From contig NZ_CP010797.1 of NCBI RefSeq assembly GCF_000954115.1, positions 4,030,001 to 4,094,000 on the forward strand: a DNA stretch of 64,000 bases. Direction: 5' to 3'. Positions 43,830 through 52,054 of the stretch are shown in pieces. The notes beneath the pieces were generated by a model. It saw nothing but the letters and a program-made list of their open reading frames with translations. It was not told where the DNA came from and did not search any database. The stretch comes from Rhodococcus sp. B7740 (GTDB lineage: Bacteria; Actinomycetota; Actinomycetes; Mycobacteriales; Mycobacteriaceae). The position numbers and the translations under genes are program-made. Each line of letters opens with the position of its first letter. Position 1 is the first letter of the stretch.

Positions 43830-43847
43830 TTTCGTAATTGTGCTTGA
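43830..43847 (+). promoter_or_regulatory. Shared motif before the first prpF-like gene
   Basis: TTTCGTAATTGTGCTTGA differs at two of 18 positions from the sequence at 45989-46006 before the second prpF-like gene. It lies 54-71 bases upstream of the start codon and is a good candidate for a common regulator site. Confidence 0.55.
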
Positions 43848-43900
43848 TCATCCTCTGGCCCAGGGTGGAAGCATCGGATCCTGATCGGAAGGCACAGCAG

Positions 43901-45031
43901 ATGTTCACTCTTCGTGGAACCTGGATGCGTGGGGGGACCAGCAAGTGCTGGTTGTTCAACGCGGTCGATATCGACCCGTACGTCGCCGAGGCCGGCGGGC
44001 TCGACAACATCCTCACTGCCGCGTTCGGTTCCGGCGATCCACGGCAACTCGACGGAGTGGGTGGGGGCAGTTCGACGACCTCCAAGGCCGCGATCGTTCG
44101 TCGCTCCAGCGCTCCGGGTATCGACGTCGACTACCTCTTCGCTCAGGTCGCCATCGAGAACCGCACGGTCGAGTGGGGCAGCAACTGCGGAAACTGTGCG
44201 ACGGCGATCGGCCTGTACGCCGTGCAGACCGGTCTCGTCGCCGTCGACGATCGCGTCACCGTCGTGCGCATGCGCAACGAGAACACCGGTGCAATTCTCA
44301 CCGCGGAGATCTCGACCCCGGGCGGACGCATTCCTGCCGAAGGCGGCGCCGCTGTCCCCGGAACCACGGCCCTCGGTGTGCCGGTGGGGCTCACCTTCAC
44401 CGACCCTGCCCCTGACCGACCGACGATGCTTCCCACCGGCGCAGAGATCGATCGAGTTACGCTCGGCGACTGTGAGTTCCGAGGAACATTCGTTCGTGCC
44501 GGTGCACCCGCCGCGTTCTTCGATGCCGCCGATTTCGGGCTGGACGGTTCGGAAAGCAACGATGTCGTCGCCGCGCACGTCCCCACACTCATTGCGCTGC
44601 GTAGGCTGGCAGCGCTGAGAATGGGACTCAGCAAGCCCGAAGAGCCTGTCTCGCATGCCGTTCCGAAGGTCGGAATCATCGGACCTCCCGTGGACTACAC
44701 CACGACCACCGGTGAGCGCGTCGCCGCTGCGGACTACGACATCTCGGTGCGCATGCTCTCCATGATGGCACCGCACCCGGCGATAGGACTGACGTCGGCG
44801 GTGGCTGTTGCAGCGGCCGCCACGGTCACGGGTGGTGTGGTCATTGCCAACGCCCGCATCGGCTGGCCCGGATCGCTCCGCATCGGCACAGCGGCAGGTG
44901 TGCTGGACGTCGACTACGTCACGGATCGGGACGGATTTCTGCTATCGGTCACTCTTCATCGAGCGGTGCGTCGTATCGCCACCGCCGATCTGTTCGTCGT
45001 GCCCATGCCCACTCTCGTCGGTGCGCACTAG
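43901..45031 (+). CDS. PrpF/4-oxalomesaconate tautomerase-like isomerase, copy 1
   Basis: The 376-residue protein is a PrpF-family (DUF453) isomerase with two diaminopimelate-epimerase-like domains. MRGGTSK at 9-15 contains the conserved lysine loop, GVGGGSSTTSKAAIV follows near 48-62 and WGSNCGNCATAIGLYA near 89-104 holds the catalytic cysteine. HPAIGLTSAVAVAAAA starts the C-terminal motif. Known members isomerise 2-methylaconitate or 4-oxalomesaconate by allylic proton transfer. The residue after GGTSK is Cys instead of the common Gly. The substrate is unknown; a MatC-like carrier is directly upstream. Confidence 0.9.
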   Translation: MFTLRGTWMRGGTSKCWLFNAVDIDPYVAEAGGLDNILTAAFGSGDPRQLDGVGGGSSTTSKAAIVRRSSAPGIDVDYLFAQVAIENRTVEWGSNCGNCATAIGLYAVQTGLVAVDDRVTVVRMRNENTGAILTAEISTPGGRIPAEGGAAVPGTTALGVPVGLTFTDPAPDRPTMLPTGAEIDRVTLGDCEFRGTFVRAGAPAAFFDAADFGLDGSESNDVVAAHVPTLIALRRLAALRMGLSKPEEPVSHAVPKVGIIGPPVDYTTTTGERVAAADYDISVRMLSMMAPHPAIGLTSAVAVAAAATVTGGVVIANARIGWPGSLRIGTAAGVLDVDYVTDRDGFLLSVTLHRAVRRIATADLFVVPMPTLVGAH

Positions 45032-45050
45032 GCCTGAGCGACATCGCTTC

Positions 45051-45947
45051 TCAGAATCGGGCGGCGACGTCCTCGAACATCTTCAGTAGCACGGTCGCAC
45101 TCGGCGAGAGCTTCTGTTCCGCCAAGTGGGCCAGCAAGATTCGACGCGACGGTGCGCCCGTCAACGGGACCAATCGCACATCGTCTCGAATATTGGACAG
45201 CGCCATCCGGGGTGCGAACGAGACGCCGAGGTCCACCGCCACCATGGCCTGAGCCTCCTGATAGTCGTTCGCTGCGAACGACACCGACGGCGAGAACCCG
45301 GCAGCATGGCATGCCCGTTCGAGCGCTGCACCCACCGGATGAGTGTCCTCTCTGGTGATCCACTGCTCGTGTTCCAGCTCGTTCATGTGGATCGAACTAC
45401 GCTCGGCAAGATGATGATTGACGGATACGACGAGCATGGGCGGGTCGATCATGAGTTGGTGCACCGTCAGGTCCGAGTCGGTGATTCTGGCCCACTCGTA
45501 GTCCCAGAGTAGGGACAGCTCCACCTCACGGGTGTCGAGCATCCCCCGGAGCCCGGCGAATCGCGAGCTGCGCACCGTCAGTGCCACCGCAGGATGACGA
45601 GATTTGAACAGCTTCACCACGGGCGGTAGCAGACTGGCCCCTGCGGTGGGGAAGGTTCCTATTCGCAGCGTCCCGGCGCGCAGGCCGGAGAGGTCTTCGA
45701 GTTCGTTTCGTGCAGCGAGCAATTGCGTCTCGATTCGTTCTGCATGACGCACCAGAACCTCACCCGCCTCGGTCAGTCGAACTCCCCTGGCGTGGCGCTC
45801 GAGCAGTGGTTGCCCGGCTTCGATCTCGAGCTTGCTCAGCTGCTGCGAGACCGCAGATGTGGTGAAGCTCAACCGAGTTGCGGCCGCCGTGATGGATCCG
45901 GTTCGCACGACCTCCACCAGAAGCAGCAGGCGTCGGGTGTCGAACAT
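45051..45947 (-). CDS. LysR family regulator divergent from the second prpF-like gene
   Basis: The 298-residue LysR protein has its helix-turn-helix at about 16-45 (GSITAAATRLSFTTSAVSQQ) and a two-lobed effector domain. It is convergent with the first prpF-like gene and divergent from the second, with 182 bp between. Resemblance to the LysR protein at 41,255-42,247 through DYEWARITDSDLTV versus SYAWTEEAERSLSL and a shared NDYQEAQAMVA / HDYQEIEAMVA string suggests the two arose by duplication. Confidence 0.92.
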   Translation of the reverse strand: MFDTRRLLLLVEVVRTGSITAAATRLSFTTSAVSQQLSKLEIEAGQPLLERHARGVRLTEAGEVLVRHAERIETQLLAARNELEDLSGLRAGTLRIGTFPTAGASLLPPVVKLFKSRHPAVALTVRSSRFAGLRGMLDTREVELSLLWDYEWARITDSDLTVHQLMIDPPMLVVSVNHHLAERSSIHMNELEHEQWITREDTHPVGAALERACHAAGFSPSVSFAANDYQEAQAMVAVDLGVSFAPRMALSNIRDDVRLVPLTGAPSRRILLAHLAEQKLSPSATVLLKMFEDVAARF

Positions 45948-45988
45948 GATCGAACCACCTTTAAGTGAAAGTTAAGGGATCTCGACTT

Positions 45989-46006
45989 TTTCGTAATTGT
46001 ACTCGA
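45989..46006 (+). promoter_or_regulatory. Shared motif before the second prpF-like gene
   Basis: TTTCGTAATTGTACTCGA matches 16 of 18 bases of the element at 43830-43847. It lies 124-141 bases before the prpF-like start and 42-59 bases from the LysR start, as expected for a LysR operator. Confidence 0.55.
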
Positions 46007-46129
46007 CGGCTGTGTGATGCAGGCTATGAACAGCAACCACACGAGAGCTGCATCACATGAGCGCAAGGCTCCCTCGAATGTTCAACTCCAAGAACGTTTT
46101 CGAGAGTAACGATCGGAAGGTATCCGAGG

Positions 46130-47260
46130 ATGTATTCACTGCGTGGCACGTGGATGAGGGGCGGGACCAGCAAATGCTGGCTCTTCAGCTCCGTCGACGT
46201 CGAGCCACTGATCGAACAAGCAGGATCTCTGGACGAGATTCTGGTCTCCGCCTTCGGATCCGGCGACCCCCGCCAGCTCGACGGCGTCGGCGGCGGCAGC
46301 TCGACCACTTCGAAGGCGGCCATCGTCAGCAGGTCCTCCGAGGACGGAATCGACGTGAACTACCTCTTCGCTCAGGTTGCCATCGGTGACCGAAAGGTGG
46401 AGTGGGGAAGCAACTGTGGCAACTGTGCCACCGCGATCGGCCTGTACGCACTGCAGCAAGGACTGGTGCCGATCGATCCGATCACCACCGTCGTACGGCT
46501 TCGTAACCGCAACACCGGTGCGGTACTGCTCACCGAGATCGATACCCCGGGCGGCGTGGTTCCGACCGAGGGGTCGGCCCAGGTTGCCGGAACATCGGCC
46601 CTCGGCGTTCCGGTCGGACTGACGTTCATCGACCTGGGTGCCGATCGCACTCGGCTGCTCCCCACCGGGGCGGTGGAGGACACCGTGGAGCTACATGGAT
46701 CGGAGTACCGCGGCACCATGGTGGTCGCCGGCGCTCCCGCTGCGTTGTTCGATGCATCCGACCTGGGTATGACCGGAGCCGAGACCGCCGCCCAACTGAC
46801 AGAACGTGTTCCGCTACTGGTCGAATTGCGCCGTAGTGCAGCACTGCTCATGGGGCTGTCGCGCCCGCAGGATCCGATCACGCACGCAGTGCCGAAGGTC
46901 GGCATCATCGCGCCTCCGGTGGATTACCACCTCGAGGACGGAACGCTCGTCTCGGCGGGCGAGTACGACGTGTGCGTGCGCATGCTCTCGATGATGGCAC
47001 CGCACCCGTCCATCGGCCTGACGTCGGCGGTCGCGGTGGCCGCTGCCGCAACCGTACGCGGCGGTGTGGTGGATCGGGTCGTCCACGGTGCCACCACCTC
47101 GACGCTGCGACTGGGGACGCCGGCAGGTGTGTTGGCCGTCGATGTCGATATCGCTGCGGACGGCAACCTCACCAGCGTGACCCTGCACCGCGCTGCACGA
47201 CGTATCGCGACAGCAGAACTGTTCGTTTCCGCTGCGGCAAGAGCACTTTCGATCGGATAG
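46130..47260 (+). CDS. PrpF/4-oxalomesaconate tautomerase-like isomerase, copy 2
   Basis: The 376-residue protein is a close paralogue of the isomerase at 43,901. LRGTWMRGGTSKCWLF, VGGGSSTTSKAAIVSRSS, VEWGSNCGNCATAIGLYA and APHPSIGLTSAVAVAAAA align in the same positions, so the active-site loop and cysteine are kept. It is 45 bp upstream of a three-gene ABC importer on the same strand. The pair may act on successive or mirror-image unsaturated acids, or provide inducible isoforms under separate LysR control. Confidence 0.9.
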   Translation: MYSLRGTWMRGGTSKCWLFSSVDVEPLIEQAGSLDEILVSAFGSGDPRQLDGVGGGSSTTSKAAIVSRSSEDGIDVNYLFAQVAIGDRKVEWGSNCGNCATAIGLYALQQGLVPIDPITTVVRLRNRNTGAVLLTEIDTPGGVVPTEGSAQVAGTSALGVPVGLTFIDLGADRTRLLPTGAVEDTVELHGSEYRGTMVVAGAPAALFDASDLGMTGAETAAQLTERVPLLVELRRSAALLMGLSRPQDPITHAVPKVGIIAPPVDYHLEDGTLVSAGEYDVCVRMLSMMAPHPSIGLTSAVAVAAAATVRGGVVDRVVHGATTSTLRLGTPAGVLAVDVDIAADGNLTSVTLHRAARRIATAELFVSAAARALSIG

Positions 47261-47305
47261 CTCGACCTGTGAACACGGCTTCGACGACTGAAGAAAAGGA
47301 AGATC

Positions 47306-48421
47306 ATGAAGGTTAGCATCGAGAATCTGAGCCTCGCTTACTCGGGAAACACTGTTGTCCGCGACCTGGACCTGGAGATCGCCGACGGAGAATCCCTGGT
47401 GCTGCTGGGGCAGTCCGGCTGCGGTAAGACCAGCACGATGCGCTGTGTGGCAGGGCTCGAAACCCCAAGCGCCGGGCGCATCACGATCGGTGACCGCGTC
47501 GTCCACGACTCCGACAAGAACAAGACGATCCCGCCGCACAAACGCAACGTGGGCATGGTCTTTCAGTCCTACGCAGTGTGGCCGCACCGGACCGTGTTCG
47601 ACAACGTGTCGTTCTCCTTGAAGATGCAGAAGGTCAACAAGACCGAGATGAACCAGCGCGTTCTCGAGGCCCTCGACCTCGTCGGGTTGGGTGAAATGGC
47701 CCACCGCGGCGCGAGCTTGCTCAGTGGTGGTCAGATGCAGCGGGTGGCGCTGGCTCGGTCCTTGGTGATGCGCCCCAGCGTGCTCCTGCTCGACGAGCCG
47801 CTGTCGAACCTCGATGCCCGACTGCGCGAACGACTTCGGATGGAATTGCGAGAGCTTCAGCTCCGACTCGGACTGACCACCGTCTACGTCACGCACGATC
47901 AGGTCGAGGCGTTCGCCCTTGCCGACCGAATCGCGTTGATGCAGAACGGCCGAATCGTGCAGATCGGTACCCCCGAGGACATCTACACCTCGCCGATGTC
48001 CGCCTCGGTGGCCGAGTTCCTCGGTGTCGGCAACATCTTCCGCGCCACGCCTGCCTCGGGCCCGCGCTCGACGATGGAGCTGACGGACTATGGACAGATT
48101 GCAGTGTCGGTCGGTGCAGCGTCGGCGGCCGACGGGCCCGTCGTGGTGTGCCTGCGGCCCGAGGATCTGTTGGTCACCCCGCTGGACGATGCCGAGCCCG
48201 AGGGCCAGTCCTGGATGGGCACAGTCGATGTCGCCAGCTACCAGGGTGCGTCCATTCGATACCGTGTCACACTGGACGACGGCCCCGAGATCGAAGCCGT
48301 CGCCACCGGACACGCCAGTCGAATCCTGGGAATGGGAGAACGCGCACGGGTCACAGCAGTAGCCGGCGGAGCTCAGGTTCTCGTCGACGATCGCGTCGCC
48401 TCCGAGGCGGTGCCGGTATGA
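47306..48421 (+). CDS. ABC importer ATPase, FbpC/PotA type
   Basis: The 371-residue ATPase has Walker A GQSGCGKTS near 37-45, QSYAVWPHRTVFDNV in the Q-loop region, signature LLSGGQMQRVALARSL near 135-150, Walker B VLLLDEPLSNLDARLRERLR and HDQVEAFALADR. A C-terminal TOBE-like domain (about 240-371) matches importers for iron, polyamines and small acids. It is first in a translationally coupled ATPase-permease-binding protein operon after the second prpF-like gene. Confidence 0.93.
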   Translation: MKVSIENLSLAYSGNTVVRDLDLEIADGESLVLLGQSGCGKTSTMRCVAGLETPSAGRITIGDRVVHDSDKNKTIPPHKRNVGMVFQSYAVWPHRTVFDNVSFSLKMQKVNKTEMNQRVLEALDLVGLGEMAHRGASLLSGGQMQRVALARSLVMRPSVLLLDEPLSNLDARLRERLRMELRELQLRLGLTTVYVTHDQVEAFALADRIALMQNGRIVQIGTPEDIYTSPMSASVAEFLGVGNIFRATPASGPRSTMELTDYGQIAVSVGAASAADGPVVVCLRPEDLLVTPLDDAEPEGQSWMGTVDVASYQGASIRYRVTLDDGPEIEAVATGHASRILGMGERARVTAVAGGAQVLVDDRVASEAVPV

Positions 48422-50178
48422 GCGCCCCCACCGACAATCGGCCCGTCACCACGACGAAGCCGCCGGTCGACACCCCGACACCCCAACGCAGGCCGGGTCC
48501 GAAGAAGTGGATTCCGACGCTTCTGCAGTTGGCTCTGCTCACCGTGATCGTGCTGTTTCCGATGTTCTTCATCGTGATGGGCGCATTCACCGACAACGCC
48601 GAGCGCACATCGCTGTTCGACTTCGGTAACTTCACCCTCGACAACTTCGCACTGCTCGGATCCTCGACGGCACGCAGTGCCCTGTGGAATTCGGCACTGG
48701 TGGGTATCGGGTCATCCATCGTCGCGCTGGCGATCGGGTGTACGCTCGCCTTCCTCGCAGCACGGACCAACGTTCCGGGTCGAAAGATGATCTACGGCAT
48801 CGGTATTGCGCCGTTGTTTCTCCCGGCGCTCGTCGGGGCACTTGCCTGGGCACTGCTGGCCGGCCCGGCTACCGGCTACATCAACCTGATTCTGACTGCC
48901 ATCGGTCTGCCCGGCTTCATCGACATCTACAGCTTCGGCGGAATGATCTTCATCCTCGGCATCTACTACGCGCCGTATCCGTTCCTGATGGTCCACTCTG
49001 CGCTCTCGTTGATGAATCCGGACCTCGAGGACGCCGCCAGTCTGCACGGTGCGAAGTTGACGAAGATGCTGAGCAAGATCACGTTCCCGCTCGTCATGCC
49101 TGCCGTGATCGGCTCGGGAATCCTGGTTTTCGCGCTCACCGTGGAGAACTTCCCGGTGGCACAGGTGATCGGTGTGCCCGGCGGAGTCGACACCCTGCCG
49201 ACCCTGATCTACCGATTGATGAATGCATCGCCCGCCCGCGGCAACGATGCCGCCGCTGTCGCCGTCGTACTGACCGTCCTGCTGGTTGCCGTCGTCGCCT
49301 TCCAGCAGCGCGCGATGAGCAGCAAGGAATACACCACCGTCAGCGGCAAAGGTGTTCGGGCACGGCAGGTTCCGCTGCGGGCTTGGCGTATTCCGGCGGC
49401 CGTGTTCGCGTGGGTGTACTTCACCCTCGCCGTTCTCCTGCCGCTCGTCGCCCTGGTGTTGGCGGCTCTGCAGACCAGCCCGTACGTCGCGAACATCGGT
49501 CAGCTCTTCGACTCCGGTGCCCTGTCGTTCTGGGGACTGGGAGAAACGTTGCGCAGCGCTGACTTCCACAGCGTGATGACCAACAGCGTCATCGTCGGTG
49601 TTGCGACCGCCGCTATCGGTACCGCGTTCTGCTTCGCCTTGGCGTACACGAGGTACCGTACGAACGCTCCGGGCCGAAAGCTGTTGGAGTACCTGGCGAT
49701 GTTGCCGCTGGCTGTTCCTGCCATCGTGCTCGGCCTGGGTCTGCTGTGGACGTGGTTGGCGCTTCCGCTGCCGATCTACGGAACACTCGCGGTGCTGGTG
49801 ATCGCCTTCGTCGCTGTCACCATTCCGCAGGGCTACCGCGGTGTCTCCGCGTCGATCATCCAGTTGGACAAGGACTTGGAAGACAGCGCTGTCATGTTGG
49901 GTGCACGGCGGCACCGGGCGATCTCCTTCGTCACCGCTCCGCTGCTCAAGGTCGGTCTGTCCTCGACCTTCCTGCTGCTGCTCATGCTGTCCATGCGTGA
50001 GCTCACCGCCGCGCTGTTCCTGTTCACCTCCGACACCCGGCTGCTGTCGATCGCGATCTTCGACGCCTACGACAATGGCTCGTTCCAGTCGGCTGCCGAG
50101 TTGAGCCTGCTGTACTGCGTCGTGATCGGTGTGCTCGCAGTCCTCTCGCGTCGCTTCGGATCCAAGGAAACTGTCTGA
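48418..50178 (+). CDS. ABC importer permease with two fused transmembrane modules
   Basis: The 586-residue protein has twelve hydrophobic helices in two homologous modules, as in FbpB/ThiP permeases. Each module carries the ATPase-contacting EAA motif: LEDAASLHGAKLTKMLSKIT in the first (about 202-221) and LEDSAVMLGARRHRAISFVT in the second (about 484-503). The fusion makes the importer a one-gene permease. ATG at 48418 overlaps the ATPase stop by four bases. The proline-rich N-terminus of about 35 residues is cytoplasmic. Confidence 0.93.
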   Translation: MSAPTDNRPVTTTKPPVDTPTPQRRPGPKKWIPTLLQLALLTVIVLFPMFFIVMGAFTDNAERTSLFDFGNFTLDNFALLGSSTARSALWNSALVGIGSSIVALAIGCTLAFLAARTNVPGRKMIYGIGIAPLFLPALVGALAWALLAGPATGYINLILTAIGLPGFIDIYSFGGMIFILGIYYAPYPFLMVHSALSLMNPDLEDAASLHGAKLTKMLSKITFPLVMPAVIGSGILVFALTVENFPVAQVIGVPGGVDTLPTLIYRLMNASPARGNDAAAVAVVLTVLLVAVVAFQQRAMSSKEYTTVSGKGVRARQVPLRAWRIPAAVFAWVYFTLAVLLPLVALVLAALQTSPYVANIGQLFDSGALSFWGLGETLRSADFHSVMTNSVIVGVATAAIGTAFCFALAYTRYRTNAPGRKLLEYLAMLPLAVPAIVLGLGLLWTWLALPLPIYGTLAVLVIAFVAVTIPQGYRGVSASIIQLDKDLEDSAVMLGARRHRAISFVTAPLLKVGLSSTFLLLLMLSMRELTAALFLFTSDTRLLSIAIFDAYDNGSFQSAAELSLLYCVVIGVLAVLSRRFGSKETV

Positions 50179-51284
50179 TGAGAAAATTGGTCACAGCAAT
50201 CGCGTTGGGTATCGCAGTGGCAACGGCCACGGCCTGCTCACCGCCACCCGAACGCCCCGCTCTGGCTCGAGCGGCGGAGGAGATCGTCACCGACAACGGC
50301 CTCGTGATCGACGGCGAACAGATCGCCGATCCGGATCTGTGGACGCGGGCCCAGGCCGAGGGTGGCATCACCCTGTACAGCGGCTACACCGCGGTCACCG
50401 AGGCCACGGTGCTGAAGAACTTCGAGAAGGACACCGGACTCGACGTCAAGCTCGTGCGCCTCACCCCGAACCGGCTCTACGAGCGCCTGGTGGCCGAGTA
50501 CGGCGCCGGTCGCCTCGATGCGGACGTCGTCAGGATTTCCGACGCCGGCTTCGTCAGCGGACTCAGCGAGCGTGGTGTGTTCCAGCCGTACACACCGCCC
50601 ACGGCCGGCGAGCTGCAGGACGACGTGGTGTTCGACGGTGGCAACTACTACCGCACCTTCGATCCGATCTACACGATGGGCTACAACAGTGCGCTCATCG
50701 AGGGCGACGACAGGCCGGCGTCCTGGGCAGATCTTCTCGACGACCGGTGGAAGGGCAATCTGGGTATCGCTCAGGCCGGAGCCGGCGGTAGTGCACTGGC
50801 GCTGACTCGGTTCCAGCGCGAGGTACTCGGCGACGACTACCTCCGCGAGTACTCATCGGAGGCAAGGGTGTTCGACTCCATCGGAGCTCAGCTCGATGCG
50901 CTCGCCCGCGGTGAGATCGAGGCAGGGACCGTCGTGGTGAGCAGCGTCAACATCGCCAACAACGAGAATGCGCCGGTCAACTTCGTGGTACCGGAGGAGG
51001 GACTGACCGCCTACGACTACTACACCGGTGTTGCATCCACAGCGAAAAACATTGCGGCCGCGCAGGTCTTCATGAATTGGAACCTCTCCAAGAGGGGACA
51101 GCAGGTCTTCAGTGATCTCGGTGAGTACTCGGTGCGCAACGATATCGACCCGCCGGTGATCCGCGGAATCGAACTGCCGAAGTTCACCGACCCCAAGGTG
51201 AACCGAATCACGCAGTCCGAGTCGATCGAGAACTCCGCTGACGACCAGGAGGCCTGGAACGCGATCTTCGGTTACAACGAGTAG
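50178..51284 (+). CDS. Lipoprotein substrate-binding protein of the ABC importer
   Basis: The 368-residue protein starts with a lipoprotein signal (KLVTAIALGIAVATATAC, lipobox cysteine at about 20). The mature part is a periplasmic-binding-protein type II fold of the ferric-ion/organic-acid group: LYSGYTAVTEATVLKNFEKD near 64-83, DADVVRISDAGFVSGLSERG and NYYRTFDPIYTMGYNSAL. The tyrosine pair that coordinates iron in FbpA is not obvious. An organic acid is therefore at least as likely a ligand, in keeping with the neighbouring isomerases. It overlaps the permease stop by one base. Confidence 0.92.
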   Translation: MRKLVTAIALGIAVATATACSPPPERPALARAAEEIVTDNGLVIDGEQIADPDLWTRAQAEGGITLYSGYTAVTEATVLKNFEKDTGLDVKLVRLTPNRLYERLVAEYGAGRLDADVVRISDAGFVSGLSERGVFQPYTPPTAGELQDDVVFDGGNYYRTFDPIYTMGYNSALIEGDDRPASWADLLDDRWKGNLGIAQAGAGGSALALTRFQREVLGDDYLREYSSEARVFDSIGAQLDALARGEIEAGTVVVSSVNIANNENAPVNFVVPEEGLTAYDYYTGVASTAKNIAAAQVFMNWNLSKRGQQVFSDLGEYSVRNDIDPPVIRGIELPKFTDPKVNRITQSESIENSADDQEAWNAIFGYNE

Positions 51285-51302
51285 TAGACCAGCTCATGTG
51301 CT

Positions 51303-51329
51303 GCCGCCGAGTCCATCGGACTCGGCGGC
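51303..51329. terminator. Bidirectional hairpin after the ABC importer operon
   Basis: GCCGCCGAGTCC (51303-51314) and GGACTCGGCGGC (51318-51329) form a perfect 12-bp stem with an ATC loop between the convergent importer operon and TetR gene. Confidence 0.78.
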
Positions 51330-51337
51330 CGTACGTG

Positions 51338-51943
51338 TCATGTCGTGCCGATGCCATCCAGGACCGCGTCGACCAGGTTTTCGGCGTAGGCGCGGTCGGT
51401 CTCGGCTCTGTCGGCATCGGAGCGATGCGAGAAGATGACATGGCTGAATACCGCTCCGGTCACCAGTTCGAGGATTCGGGTGGTATCGGCGGACTCCGGT
51501 AGTTCACCTCGAGCCTGAGCTCGATGAACGATGAGGCGCGCTGCGACCAGTCGGCTCCGATTGAGAGTGTCGATCATGTGTCCGAGAAGGTCGGGGTGCA
51601 CCCGCGCATCGAGGGCGACCCTCAGACTGACCAGACCAGCTGTCCCTCTGTAACCGTGCAGAAGCTGCACCGCCAGTTCGACGAGATCCGCCCGCAGCGT
51701 GCCGAGGTCGATCGGCGTCGCGAGTGGACTCCTGGCTTCCAGCGCATCGACGACCAAGGCCCCCTTGGATTCCCAGCGACGATAGAGCGCGGCTCTACCG
51801 ACCGAAGCACGGCGGGCAACGGCGTCGAGTGTGAAACCGGACCAACCCTTTTCCCAGTACACCTCGAGCACTGCGTCGTAGACGCGGTCTTCCAGGTGCG
51901 GATCGCGAGGACGTCCTCGTCGGCTCTTGGCTTCGTCGGTCAC
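51338..51943 (-). CDS. TetR family transcriptional regulator
   Basis: The 201-residue protein has a TetR helix-turn-helix at about 18-62 (GWSGFTLDAVARRASVGRAA, followed by LYRRWESKGALVVDAL). Its C-terminal domain resembles the TetR_C_16/AefR-like group with LDARVHPDLLGHM. GTG at 51943 is chosen because it starts directly before the basic SRRGRPRDP leader. It is divergent from the thiolase-like/enoyl-CoA hydratase pair with about 110 bp between and likely represses it. Confidence 0.9.
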   Translation of the reverse strand: MTDEAKSRRGRPRDPHLEDRVYDAVLEVYWEKGWSGFTLDAVARRASVGRAALYRRWESKGALVVDALEARSPLATPIDLGTLRADLVELAVQLLHGYRGTAGLVSLRVALDARVHPDLLGHMIDTLNRSRLVAARLIVHRAQARGELPESADTTRILELVTGAVFSHVIFSHRSDADRAETDRAYAENLVDAVLDGIGTT

Positions 51944-52054
51944 CCCCGGATTGTCGCACCTGGTGGCATTGCGGACAATCTCTGTCTGTAATAGGTTTGC
52001 GTCCATGAGTTCTGTACGCCTGGAGGCGTCGACGGTGGATCCACGCGTATTCCG

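Noticed and set aside
46814..48313. 499-codon open frame opposite the second prpF-like gene and the ABC ATPase
   Set aside because: It crosses two genuine genes in antisense, as is common in high-GC DNA, and shows no motif.
50178..51284. Ferric-iron importer as a firm call for the ABC system
   Set aside because: The family similarity is to the iron/organic-acid group, but the iron-binding tyrosine pair is not evident and the neighbours are organic-acid isomerases, so the substrate is left open.
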